Assembly: GCA_963777855.1 (NCBI GenBank)
Contig: CAVZRW010000002.1
Span: forward strand, 1-64,000
DNA length: 64,000 nucleotides
Origin: Prado023 sp963777855
GTDB lineage: Bacteria; Actinomycetota; Actinomycetes; S36-B12; CAIYMF01
Direction: 5' to 3'
The notes beneath the pieces are model-generated. The model saw only the letters and a program-made list of their open reading frames with translations, was not told where the DNA came from and made no database searches. The translations under genes and the position numbers were made by a program. Of the stretch, positions 56,231-64,000 are shown piece by piece; position 1 is the first letter of the stretch, and each line of letters opens with the position of its first letter.

Positions 56231-58123
56231 ATGAGTACGTCAGAGCACAGGTCTACGTGGGGGGCTGTGCCTACCAAGGCTGTCGCGGCCGCTGCTGCGC
56301 TCGCCCTGGTGATGGTGCCTGTTCCGTCATCGGCCGGCGGGGCGGGTGGCGCGGGCACGCGCACCACCCTGCTCACGGTCGCCTCGGGGCAGAGCCTTGC
56401 TTCGCTTGCCCATCAGGTGAGCGCTCTCGGGGGTCGCGTGGTGCGCACCCTGAGCGTCGCCGACACCCTCCTCGTCGAGCTGCCCGAGGGCACGGCCGTG
56501 CCCGCAGGATCGGTCGAGGTGCCCAACGGCACCCTCCGGGTCAACAGTGCAGCCCTGGCCGACACGCCCGCCACCTCGACCTACCTGCAGACCATCGGGG
56601 CGCCCACGTCGCCCAGCACGGGCTCCGGCGTGGTCGTCGCGCTGGTGGACACCGGCGTGGCCGACGTGCCCGGCCTCGAGCATGTGGAGCACATCAACGT
56701 CTCCGGCGACACCGACGGCGACGGCCTGGGTCACGGGACCTTCCTCGCCGGCCTCATCGGCGGTCGCGGGTCGCACCCGGGCGTGGCGCCGGGCGCGTCG
56801 CTCGTCGACGTCAAGGTCGCCGACGCCGAGGGCACCACCTCGTTGGCCACGGTGCTCGAGGGCCTGCAGGCGATCGCTGACCGCGGTGATGTCGACGTCC
56901 TGAACCTGAGCCTGTCCAGTGGCAGCCCCCTGCCGCCCTCGTTCGACCCGCTGACCCGCGCACTCGACCGCCTGTGGCGCTCGGGCGTCACGGTGGTCGC
57001 GGCCGCTGGCAACGACGGTCCGGCGAAGGGCAGCGTCAGCTCCCCCGGCAACGACCCGGTCCTGCTCACGGTCGGCGCGCTCGACGAGCACGCCAGCGCG
57101 GCCCCCGGCGACGACACCGTGGCCGAGTTCAGCGCACGTGGCACCAAGTACTCGAGCCAGAAGCCCGACCTGGTCGCCCCCGGCGTCTCCCTGGTGTCCA
57201 CGGCCGCCCCCGGCAGCCTGGCCGTCACCGAGAACCCGCAGTCCCTGGTCGAGGGTGGCCAGTACATGCGCGGCTCCGGCACGTCGATGGCCGCGGCCGT
57301 CGTCAGCGGATCGGCCGCCGCCGTGCTCGACGTGAACCCCGCGCTCAGCCCGAACGGCGTCAAGGCCCTGCTGCGCTCCACCGCGCGCACCTCGGCCGCC
57401 CTCGAGGCTCGCGACGGGGCCGGCCGTGGCGCGCTGGACCTCGGCGCCGCCGTGGCCGCTGCGCCCGGGGCCCGAGGCACCGCCGACGGGGCCACCGACC
57501 CCGCCGACGGCGACTGGGGGCCCGCAGAGGAGGACGCCGAGGCTTGGGCCGCGTTCGCCGCAGCCTGGGAGTCCGGCGACCTCGCCGCGGTGAAGGCGGC
57601 GTGGGCCGACCTGAGCTGGCAGACGAAGCAGTGGGCGGCGCGCTCGTGGTCGATGGCCGTGGTCGCCTCATCCGTGGGCCTTCCCCAGGCGGCGTTCGAG
57701 GCTCGCTCCTGGAGCGCCAGGTCATGGTCGTTCGACGAGTGGCTGGCCCGGTCGTGGAGCGCCCGGTCGTGGAGCGCCCGGTCCTGGTCGTTCGAGGAGT
57801 GGCTGGCCCGCTCGTGGAGCGCCCGCTCGTGGAGCGCCCGGTCCTGGAGCGCCCGGTCCTGGAGTGCCGACGAGTGGCTGGCCCGGTCCTGGAGCGCCCG
57901 GTCCTGGAGTGCTGACGACTGGGCGGCCCGCTCGTGGAGCGCCCGCTCGTGGAGCGCGCGGTCGTGGTCGGCCCGCTCGTGGAGCGACTTCGCCTGGGAG
58001 GCGCGCTCCTGGTCGGCCCGCTCGTGGAGTGCGCGGTCGTGGTCGGCCCGCTCGTGGAGCATCGGTGGCACCGACGCTCGCTCGTGGAGCGTCGACGGCG
58101 CGACCGCGAGGTCCTGGAGCTGA
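56231..58123 (+). CDS. Secreted subtilisin-like (S8) serine protease with C-terminal ARSWS pentapeptide tract
   Basis: A 630-aa exported protease. The ATG at 56231 follows AAGGAGGA. The signal segment is AVAAAAALALVMVPVPSSAG; residues about 45-125 look like an inhibitor_I9-type propeptide. The catalytic domain (about 130-440) has Asp140 (VALVDTGVAD), His168 (GLGHGTFLAG), oxyanion Asn261 (AAAGNDGP) and Ser352 (GSGTSMAAAV), so it should be active. An acidic, Ala/Trp-rich linker (about 460-490) follows. Residues 491-630 are 28 consecutive pentapeptides: 21 ARSWS and seven spacer pentads such as FDEWL, ADEWL and ADDWA. I know no named family for this tail. No sorting signal or membrane anchor follows; ARSWS is the C-terminus. 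Confidence 0.92.
   Translation: MSTSEHRSTWGAVPTKAVAAAAALALVMVPVPSSAGGAGGAGTRTTLLTVASGQSLASLAHQVSALGGRVVRTLSVADTLLVELPEGTAVPAGSVEVPNGTLRVNSAALADTPATSTYLQTIGAPTSPSTGSGVVVALVDTGVADVPGLEHVEHINVSGDTDGDGLGHGTFLAGLIGGRGSHPGVAPGASLVDVKVADAEGTTSLATVLEGLQAIADRGDVDVLNLSLSSGSPLPPSFDPLTRALDRLWRSGVTVVAAAGNDGPAKGSVSSPGNDPVLLTVGALDEHASAAPGDDTVAEFSARGTKYSSQKPDLVAPGVSLVSTAAPGSLAVTENPQSLVEGGQYMRGSGTSMAAAVVSGSAAAVLDVNPALSPNGVKALLRSTARTSAALEARDGAGRGALDLGAAVAAAPGARGTADGATDPADGDWGPAEEDAEAWAAFAAAWESGDLAAVKAAWADLSWQTKQWAARSWSMAVVASSVGLPQAAFEARSWSARSWSFDEWLARSWSARSWSARSWSFEEWLARSWSARSWSARSWSARSWSADEWLARSWSARSWSADDWAARSWSARSWSARSWSARSWSDFAWEARSWSARSWSARSWSARSWSIGGTDARSWSVDGATARSWS
57701..58120 (+). repeat. 15-bp coding tandem repeat (28 pentapeptides)
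   Basis: A continuous run of 28 codon quintets encodes ARSWS or a spacer pentad, with synonymous variation (GCCCGGTCCTGGAGC, GCGCGGTCGTGGTCG and similar). The reading frame and the Trp at pentad position 4 are conserved in 26 of 28 units. Synonymous drift with strict protein conservation suggests purifying selection on the repeat and not simple recent slippage. Confidence 0.95.
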
Positions 58124-58157
58124 GGTCGGCGACGTCCTCGGGCCGATCTGGTTCACT

Positions 58158-58185
58158 GACCTCACGCCACTGACCACATGAGGTC
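58158..58185 (+). promoter_or_regulatory. Small inverted repeat between the protease and kinase genes
   Basis: GACCTCA (58158-58164) and TGAGGTC (58179-58185) are separated by 14 bases, in the 79-bp gap between the S8 protease stop and the kinase GTG. It could be a weak attenuator or a regulator site. There is no U-run. Confidence 0.35.
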
Positions 58186-58202
58186 CTGATCCGGGGAGAC
58201 CA

Positions 58203-60650
58203 GTGAGCACACCAGTTGAATCCGGGGGGGCGGTTCGCCGCGTCGTGCTCGTCACGGACCTCCTTGGTGTGGTCGCAGTCGCCGCGGTGGTCCTGCTGGG
58301 GGCAACCGTGTGGCCGGGTCCGGTCATAGACCGCTCCGAATGGGCGGCGTACGCCTGCGGCTTCATCGCGCTGTCAATCTTCGGCCAGATCGCCTACGTC
58401 CGCCTCCGGCACGGGGCGACCGACGAGGAGCTCACGTTCTTCGAGATCGTGGTGGCAGCAGCGATCCTGGTCCTGCCTCCCGCGGCGGTGCTGATCACCA
58501 CCCTCACGGGCGTGTTCATCGGCGAGCTGATCATCCGCCGGCCCTGGGTGAAGATCGCGTTCAACATGGGGCTCTACGCGGCCTCGACCAGCGCCATGAT
58601 CGTCACGTACCACGTGCTGAGCAACGACGCGCAGAGCTTCTCCCTGCAGAGCGTGCTCGCCCTGCTCACCGCGTCGGTCGTGTTCGCCACGGTCAACCTG
58701 GCGGTCATCGCCCGCCTGCTCAACATCACCACAGGAGCAAGCCCCGGTGCGGTGATCCGTGAGGAGTGGCGCCTCTCGGCTGTCATGGCGATCGGATCCG
58801 CCGGCGTCGCCGCCATGGCCGTCGCCCTGGCCGAGTATGCCCCGTGGCTGCTGCCCTTCACCGCGCTGCCCGCGCTGGCGCTCTGGTACGCCTACGGCGC
58901 TGCGGCTCAGCACGTGGAGGCCAGGGAGCGCAACCGCTGGCTCGTCCGGCTGGGGGGCGCCCTGGCCCTGCACGGCCAGGAGGCCGATCCCTCGCAGGAC
59001 TCCGCCGAGGCCATCCGACAGATCGTCGGCGCTCCGCAGATGGCGATCGTGCACCCCGGGACGGAGCACCGACCCGGAGCATGGTCCGAGGCCGCCCTGA
59101 TCGGCTCCCGGGTGGATGCCGGTCCCCGCCCACTGGCACCGCGGGAACTGCCCCCCGACTGGACCAACGGGGTCATCACCCGCCTCGACCTCGGCGCCTC
59201 TGAGACGGGCGCCCTCCTTCTCGGTGCCTCCATTCCCTATGCGCACAGCAGGGTCACCGGACGGACCCGGGGGTGGCAGCTCGCGGAGGCCGATGGCCCC
59301 GTCCTCGGGGCGCTGGTCGCAGCGGTGGGCAGCGCGATGCGCGCCGGAGCCGCGTTCGACTCGCTGACCGAGGAGACCGCCAAGCTGACGGCCGTCGTGG
59401 ACAACACCTCCGACGGGATCGCGATGGTCGACGATGCCGGCAGCATCCGACTGTGGAGCCGGACGATGGCCCGGATGACGGGCGTGCATGGCACCGCGCT
59501 GGCAGGCACCGACCTGGACCACGCCCCGGAGATCGTGCGCACGCTGCTCGGCGCGGCCGGTGAGGCCACCACCCCTGCCGGACGCACGCCGACGCCGGTC
59601 CAGGTCCACCTGACCCGCGAGGATGGCGAGGAGCTCGACGTCTCGGTCGCCGCGGTCCGCGTGCGGGAGGCCACCACCTCCGCGAACACGGACTCCCCCG
59701 GCTGGGTGCGCATCCTCACGGTGCACGACGAGACCCGCGAACGACGGGTCGAGCGGATGAAGACCGACTTCGTGGCCACGATCTCCCACGAGCTGCGCAC
59801 GCCGATCACCCCGATCAAGGGCTACGCGTACCTGCTGGCCAAGCACTCGGAGAAGTTCAAGGACGAGGAGAGCAGGGCCCAGGCGCTGAACGTCATCATG
59901 GACAGCTCCGACCACCTCGAGCGGCTGGTGGACGACCTGCTCATGGCCTCCCGGGGCGTCACCCACGGTGGGCGCCTCAAGATCGAGATGGGCGTGGAGA
60001 ACCTCCAGGATGTGGTGGCCCAGGCCGTGGCCACCTTCCCGCAGATGGCCCATCGGATCCGCCTGGACCTGCCGAGTGAGCCGGTGGCCATCCAGTGCGA
60101 CCACGTCCGTGCCGTCCAGTGCCTGTCGAACCTCATCGGCAACGCCGAGAAGTACACCCCCGCGGACTCGACGCTCGAGATCTGGGCCACGGTGTCCCCG
60201 ATGCTCGCCGAGATCCACGTCCGCGACCACGGCCCCGGCATCCCTGCCTCGGAGCAGGCCAAGGTCTTCGAGCGCTTCTACCGACGTGAGGACCCGTTCA
60301 CCATGCGCACCGGCGGGGCGGGCCTCGGCCTGCACATCGCCCGGGAGCTGGCCATGGCCATGGGTGGCGCCCTGACCCTCGCGACACCGGCCGAAGGGGA
60401 GGGCGCCGAGTTCACCCTGCACCTGCTCACCGACCAGGCGCCCCGGGTGGGTGCCAGCGCGTCGTCCGGGATGCTCGCCCCCAGCCCGGCGCCTGCGGCC
60501 GAGGGCACGGGAGCCCTTCCGGGGGACTACACGCCGGAGCAACGCGACCACACGGGGACCGCGAGTACCACCTCGGGGCCCGAGGATGCGACCATGGACC
60601 CGGGTTCAGGCGCCGCGCCTGACAACCGACTGACTGCAACGAGGGAATGA
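58203..60650 (+). CDS. Membrane sensor histidine kinase with PAS domain
   Basis: 815 aa, GTG start with a GGGGAG site. Residues 1-235 hold about seven membrane helices (ELTFFEIVVAAAILVLPPAA; GVFIGELIIRRPWVKIAFNM), a MASE-like sensor region. A GAF-like segment (about 245-380) and a PAS domain (about 395-510, VVDNTSDGIAMVDDAGSIRL) follow. The HisKA box is ISHELRTPITPIKGYAYL (His529). The ATPase domain shows the N box NLIGNAEKYTP (Asn647), VRDHGPGIP and GGAGLGLHIARELA. A disordered tail of about 70 residues ends the protein. The next gene, one base after the stop, encodes its likely receiver partner. The signal is unknown. Confidence 0.93.
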   Translation: MSTPVESGGAVRRVVLVTDLLGVVAVAAVVLLGATVWPGPVIDRSEWAAYACGFIALSIFGQIAYVRLRHGATDEELTFFEIVVAAAILVLPPAAVLITTLTGVFIGELIIRRPWVKIAFNMGLYAASTSAMIVTYHVLSNDAQSFSLQSVLALLTASVVFATVNLAVIARLLNITTGASPGAVIREEWRLSAVMAIGSAGVAAMAVALAEYAPWLLPFTALPALALWYAYGAAAQHVEARERNRWLVRLGGALALHGQEADPSQDSAEAIRQIVGAPQMAIVHPGTEHRPGAWSEAALIGSRVDAGPRPLAPRELPPDWTNGVITRLDLGASETGALLLGASIPYAHSRVTGRTRGWQLAEADGPVLGALVAAVGSAMRAGAAFDSLTEETAKLTAVVDNTSDGIAMVDDAGSIRLWSRTMARMTGVHGTALAGTDLDHAPEIVRTLLGAAGEATTPAGRTPTPVQVHLTREDGEELDVSVAAVRVREATTSANTDSPGWVRILTVHDETRERRVERMKTDFVATISHELRTPITPIKGYAYLLAKHSEKFKDEESRAQALNVIMDSSDHLERLVDDLLMASRGVTHGGRLKIEMGVENLQDVVAQAVATFPQMAHRIRLDLPSEPVAIQCDHVRAVQCLSNLIGNAEKYTPADSTLEIWATVSPMLAEIHVRDHGPGIPASEQAKVFERFYRREDPFTMRTGGAGLGLHIARELAMAMGGALTLATPAEGEGAEFTLHLLTDQAPRVGASASSGMLAPSPAPAAEGTGALPGDYTPEQRDHTGTASTTSGPEDATMDPGSGAAPDNRLTATRE

Positions 60651-60651
60651 C

Positions 60652-61014
60652 ATGCCGCTGATCCTGGTGGTCGACGACGAGGAGCCGGTGCGCCTGCTCC
60701 TGCGCGACACGCTCGAACTCGACGCGTACGAGGTGCGCGAGGCCGTGGATGGACCCGCTGCCCTCGTCTCGTTCGACCAGGTGCGTCCCGACGGGATCAT
60801 CCTGGACATCATGATGCCGACCATGTCGGGCATCGACGTGCTGCGTGCGATCCGCTCGCGCCCGGGCGGGGCCGATGTGCCGGTCATCCTTCTCACGGCC
60901 GCCGGCGACGACCAGACCACCTGGGACGGCTGGTCCGCGGGGGCCACGTGCTACCTGACCAAGCCGTTCGACCCGGACAACCTGCTCAGCTGGGTCGAGC
61001 GGATCCTGGGCTGA
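60652..61014 (+). CDS. Stand-alone response regulator receiver protein
   Basis: A CheY-like single-domain receiver of 120 aa. Acidic pocket Asp8/Asp9, phospho-acceptor Asp52 (GIILDIMMPTMSG), Thr82 (LLTAAGD) and Lys104 (CYLTKPFD). No DNA-binding or other output domain follows; the stop at 61014 is 12 bp from the convergent hisG stop. It is coupled to the kinase gene (1-bp gap). It must act through protein contacts or a phosphorelay, or modulate the kinase. Confidence 0.94.
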   Translation: MPLILVVDDEEPVRLLLRDTLELDAYEVREAVDGPAALVSFDQVRPDGIILDIMMPTMSGIDVLRAIRSRPGGADVPVILLTAAGDDQTTWDGWSAGATCYLTKPFDPDNLLSWVERILG

Positions 61015-61026
61015 CCGACCGCCGCC

Positions 61027-61872
61027 CTACAGTCGGCAGGCGTGGATGTCGGTGACGATGATCCCCCGGGCGCCGAGCTCGTAGAGCTCGTCCATCACGC
61101 GGTGGACCTGGGCGCGGGCGACCATCGCCCGCACGGCTGACCAGCGCGAGTCCGCCAGCGACGAGACCGTGGGCGACTCGATGCCCGGGGTGATCACGCA
61201 GGCCCGCTCGACCAGGTCCGCGGGGATGTCGTAGTCGACCATCACGTAGGTCCGGGCGGCGATCACGCCCTGGATCCGCCGCACGAACGTGGCGACCTCG
61301 CCGTCCTGGCCGACGCCGGCCCGGCGGACCAGCAGCGCCTCGCTGACCAGCAGGGCCTCGCCGATCGGCTCGAGCCCGGCCTGGCGCAGCGTGCCGCCGG
61401 TGGCGACCACGTCAGCCACCGCATCGGCCACCCCGAGGCGCACCGCGTTCTCCACGGCACCGTCGAGGCGCACGACGGTGGCGCTGACCCCGGCCCGGGC
61501 GAGGTACTCGTCGAGCAGGCCCGAGTACGAGGTGGCGATCCGCCAGCCCTGGAGATCACCGATCCCGGTCGCGGTCCCGGCGGGGACGGCCAGGCGGAAC
61601 GTGGACGGGGCGAAGCCCAGGCGCATGACCTCCTTGGCCGGTGCACGGCTGTCGAGGAGCATGTCGAGGCCCGTGATGCCCAGGTCGAGGGTGCCCGACC
61701 CGACGTAGATCGCGATGTCGCGGGGGCGCAGGAAGAAGAACTCCACCCCGTTGGCCTCGTCGGTCACGACGAGGTCGCGCAGGCTGGCGCCCTCGAGATA
61801 GCCGGCCTCGCGCAGGATGGCGCGGGCAGGCTCGGCAAGGGCGCCCTTGTTGGGCACGGCGACGCGAAGCAT
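61027..61872 (-). CDS. hisG: ATP phosphoribosyltransferase, long form
   Basis: First step of histidine synthesis: ATP + PRPP to phosphoribosyl-ATP (281 aa). The PRPP-binding region GVADAVADVVATGGTLRQAG and the C-terminal regulatory ACT-like domain (GARGIIVTDIHACRL) are present, so it is the histidine-inhibited long form that needs no HisZ. The start ATG at 61870-61872 follows hisE by 7 bp. Confidence 0.96.
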   Translation of the reverse strand: MLRVAVPNKGALAEPARAILREAGYLEGASLRDLVVTDEANGVEFFFLRPRDIAIYVGSGTLDLGITGLDMLLDSRAPAKEVMRLGFAPSTFRLAVPAGTATGIGDLQGWRIATSYSGLLDEYLARAGVSATVVRLDGAVENAVRLGVADAVADVVATGGTLRQAGLEPIGEALLVSEALLVRRAGVGQDGEVATFVRRIQGVIAARTYVMVDYDIPADLVERACVITPGIESPTVSSLADSRWSAVRAMVARAQVHRVMDELYELGARGIIVTDIHACRL

Positions 61873-61879
61873 GACTCCC

Positions 61880-62143
61880 CTACAGGTGCGTGTAGACGTC
61901 CTCGAGGCGGACGCCGGCGGCGATCATCAGGACCTGGGCGTGGTAGAGCAGCTGGGAGATCTCCTCGGCCGCCCGCTCGGGGCCCTCGTGCTCGGCCGCC
62001 ATCCAGGACTCGGCCGCCTCCTCGACGACCTTCTTGCCCACCGCATGGACCCCGCCGGCCAGCAGGGCCACGGTCCCGGACTGCGGGTTGCCCGCCGCTG
62101 CCTTGGCAGTCAGCTCGGCGTAGAGCTCGTCGAAGGTCTTCAC
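61880..62143 (-). CDS. hisE: Phosphoribosyl-ATP pyrophosphatase
   Basis: Second step of histidine synthesis (87 aa), a MazG-like all-alpha pyrophosphohydrolase. KTFDELYAELTAKAAAGNPQ and the metal-binding GKKVVEEAAESWMAAEHEG with AAEEISQLLYHAQVLM. It is separate from hisI, as usual in actinobacteria. It forms an operon with hisG, downstream of ribH (43-bp gap). Confidence 0.96.
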   Translation of the reverse strand: MKTFDELYAELTAKAAAGNPQSGTVALLAGGVHAVGKKVVEEAAESWMAAEHEGPERAAEEISQLLYHAQVLMIAAGVRLEDVYTHL

Positions 62144-62186
62144 GGGCCCAAGACTACCGGCGCCACGAAGGCGCCCCGGCCTCGTC

Positions 62187-62684
62187 TCAGAACCCGGTCG
62201 GCTGGCTGGCCCCGGGCCGGCGGACGGTGGGCAGCGTGAGGGCCATCGACAGCGCCGCCTCGGCGGCCTCGCGGCCCTTGTCCTCGTGCGAGTCCTCCAG
62301 GCCGGCTCGGTCCAGCGCCTGGGCGTCGTCGTCGCAGGTCAGCAGGCCGAAGCCGATCGGGACGCCGGTGGCCAGCGCCACCCCGGACAGCCCCGCCGTG
62401 GCTGCCTGGCACACGTACTCGAAGTGCGGCGTGCCCCCGCGGATGACCACGCCGAGGGCCACCACCGCATCGAAGCCGGCAGTCGCGGCGACCTGGGCGG
62501 CCAGGGGCAGCTCGAAGGCGCCTGGGACGCGGTAGAGGACGTGCTGTGCGCCCGCGCGGGTGAGGGTGGCCTCCGCGCTGGCGACCAGGCCGTCCATGAC
62601 GGTCTGGTGCCAGCTGGAGGCCACGATGGCCACGCGCAGGCCGCTGGCGTCCACCTCGAGGGTCGGTGCTCCGGATCCGCTCAT
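62187..62684 (-). CDS. ribH: 6,7-dimethyl-8-ribityllumazine synthase
   Basis: Penultimate riboflavin step: condenses aminoribitylaminouracil with dihydroxybutanone phosphate (165 aa). Active-site segments YRVPGAFELPLAAQ and VVIRGGTPHFEYVCQ (with the catalytic His) and GFGLLTCDDDAQA are present. The start overlaps the ribBA stop (ATGA). Confidence 0.96.
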   Translation of the reverse strand: MSGSGAPTLEVDASGLRVAIVASSWHQTVMDGLVASAEATLTRAGAQHVLYRVPGAFELPLAAQVAATAGFDAVVALGVVIRGGTPHFEYVCQAATAGLSGVALATGVPIGFGLLTCDDDAQALDRAGLEDSHEDKGREAAEAALSMALTLPTVRRPGASQPTGF

Positions 62685-63979
62685 CGCTGTGCTCCCATCG
62701 TGTGGCCCATCCGCTCGCGCTTGGTGGCCAGGTACGTCTCGTTGTGCGGGTTGGGCCGGATCTCGATCGGGACCCGGTCCACGATCTGCAGGCCGTACCC
62801 GGACAGGCCCGCCAGCTTGGCCGGGTTGTTCGTCAGCAGGCGCATGGTCCGCACGCCGAGGTCGGCCAGGATCTGGGCGCCGGTGCCGTAGTCGCGCGCG
62901 TCGGCGGGCAGGCCCAGGTCGAGGTTGGCGTCCACCGTGTCGCGACCGGCGTCCTGAAGGGCGTAGGCCGAGAGCTTGGCCGCCAGGCCGATGCCGCGGC
63001 CCTCGTGGCCGCGCATGTAGAGAACCACGCCCCGGCCGGCCTCGGAGACCGCGCGCATGGCGGCCTGCAGCTGCGGCCCGCAGTCGCAGCGCAGGGATCC
63101 CAGGGCATCACCGGTGAGGCACTCCGAGTGGACCCGGACCAGGACGTCCTGGCCGTCGCCGATCTCCCCGACGACGAGGGCCACGTGCTCGGTGTCGTCG
63201 AGGGTGCAGCGGTAGCCGATGGCGGTGAAGTCACCCTGGGCGGTCGGCAGGGTGGTCTCGGCCACCCGCTCGACCTGGCTCTCGTGACCGCGGCGGTAGC
63301 GGATCAGGTCGGCGATCGAGATCATCGCCAGCCCGTGGGCGTCGGCGAACGCGCGGCACTCAGGCGCGCGCATCATCGTGCCGTCCTCGTTCATCAGCTC
63401 GCACAGGGCCCCCGAGGGACTCAGACCCGCGAGCTGCGCGAGGTCGACCGCGGCCTCGGTGTGACCGGCCCGGCGCAGCACGCCGCCGGGCACGGCGCGC
63501 AGCGGCATCACGTGGCCCGGGCGGGTGAGGTCGTAGGGCTCGGTGGCCGAGTCGGCGAGCACCTTGATCGTGTGCGAGCGATCGGCGGCCGAGATGCCGG
63601 TGGACTCCACGTCCCGGGCATCCACCGAGACCGCGTAGGCGGTCTGCTTGCGGTCCTCGTTGATGGCGGTCATCGGCGGCAGGCCCAGGCGGTCGAGATC
63701 CTCCCCCGGAAGGCTCACGCAGATGTAGCCCGAGGTGTGGCGGATCATGAAGGCGGTGAGCTCCGCCGTGGCGCGCTGGGCGGCGAAGATGAGGTCGCCC
63801 TCGTTCTCCCGGTCCTCGTCGTCGACGACGACGACAGCCTCGCCGCGCCGGATCGCATCGATGGCCGCGTCGATCGGGTCGAGGCGGACCCCACCCGCGG
63901 CGGTGGAGGGCGCATCAGCGTCGAGGGTGGGGACGCGGGCGGCAGACCGGTCGGCAGAATCCCGTGCGGAGGGGGCCAT
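62681..63979 (-). CDS. ribBA: Bifunctional DHBP synthase / GTP cyclohydrolase II
   Basis: Two entry reactions of riboflavin synthesis in one chain (432 aa). The RibB half has VVVVDDEDRENEGDLIFAAQ and RAGHTEAAVDLAQLAGLSPS. The RibA half has the zinc site VHSECLTGDALGSLRCDCGP and YMRGHEGRGIGLAAKLSAY. The first 35 residues are a variable leader. The next gene upstream lies outside the window. The order ribBA-ribH-hisE-hisG is conserved in actinobacteria; no FMN riboswitch is seen in the 21 bases before it. Confidence 0.96.
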   Translation of the reverse strand: MAPSARDSADRSAARVPTLDADAPSTAAGGVRLDPIDAAIDAIRRGEAVVVVDDEDRENEGDLIFAAQRATAELTAFMIRHTSGYICVSLPGEDLDRLGLPPMTAINEDRKQTAYAVSVDARDVESTGISAADRSHTIKVLADSATEPYDLTRPGHVMPLRAVPGGVLRRAGHTEAAVDLAQLAGLSPSGALCELMNEDGTMMRAPECRAFADAHGLAMISIADLIRYRRGHESQVERVAETTLPTAQGDFTAIGYRCTLDDTEHVALVVGEIGDGQDVLVRVHSECLTGDALGSLRCDCGPQLQAAMRAVSEAGRGVVLYMRGHEGRGIGLAAKLSAYALQDAGRDTVDANLDLGLPADARDYGTGAQILADLGVRTMRLLTNNPAKLAGLSGYGLQIVDRVPIEIRPNPHNETYLATKRERMGHTMGAQR

Positions 63980-64000
63980 GACCGGCGCGGGTGCCTGGGG

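Noticed and set aside
56731..58071. A 446-codon open frame antisense to the S8 protease with HERA/DRAL-type pentads
   Set aside because: It is the mirror of the ARSWS codons. GC-rich codon structure keeps the antisense frame open, and it has no ribosome site or independent homology.

Overview
The window is a high-GC chromosomal segment of an actinobacterium (Actinomycetota). The 16S and 23S genes are of actinobacterial type, including a 23S gene of about 3.1 kb. Codon use is GC-rich, GTG starts are common, and many genes overlap by 4 bp (ATGA or GTGA). Gene order largely follows the M. tuberculosis Rv1641 to Rv1711 backbone: infC-rpmI-rplT-rRNA methyltransferase-pheST-arg genes-tyrS-TPR/HAD-tlyA-nadK-recN-pyrG-NUDIX-xerD-parA-scpAB-rluB. 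Genus or species cannot be settled by eye; the 16S gene here would settle it.

Positions 1-7.9 kb hold accessory or less conserved genes with many reading-frame breaks: an MBL-fold hydrolase at the edge, a DUF3043 membrane protein, an Abhydrolase_9 protein, an APH-like kinase, a GYD protein, an aldo/keto reductase and a small conserved protein. A cobalamin riboswitch follows, controlling a secreted prenyltransferase/squalene-oxidase-repeat protein and an SCO2322-family protein. Positions 7.9-23.5 kb (minus strand) form the conserved rluB-scpB-scpA-parA-xerD-ald-NUDIX-pyrG-recN-nadK-tlyA-HAD-TPR block, much of it translationally coupled. Positions 23.7-29.4 kb hold a small amphipathic protein gene, a bidirectional terminator and one rrn operon (16S-23S-5S, minus strand, no spacer tRNA) with a recognisable promoter.

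Positions 29.6-39.8 kb hold tyrS, a cupin/membrane pair and the arginine genes argC-J-B-D-R and argG-H. argF is absent. Two near-identical ArgR-type palindromes overlap the -10 elements of argC and argG. Positions 39.8-44.7 kb hold a MarR/MFS efflux pair with a palindromic operator (the MFS gene is broken), an SDR, a HicB/DinB-like protein and an FTR1 iron permease behind an iron-box-like palindrome. Positions 44.7-56.1 kb hold pheT-pheS, a SulP transporter, a SpoU methyltransferase, rplT-rpmI-infC (infC apparently starts at AUC), DUF1844, an SseB-family gene and a fused AccD-AccA gene.

Positions 56.2-61.0 kb are the most unusual part. A secreted subtilisin-like protease ends in 28 consecutive pentapeptides, 21 of them exactly ARSWS. 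It is followed on the same strand by a multi-TM PAS histidine kinase and a stand-alone receiver protein. The window closes with hisG-hisE-ribH-ribBA on the minus strand. Many frame breaks (1-8 kb, 16.3 kb, 19.4 kb, 21.5 kb, 40.7-41.1 kb) look like indels in a draft or long-read assembly, so 'pseudogene' labels here are provisional.
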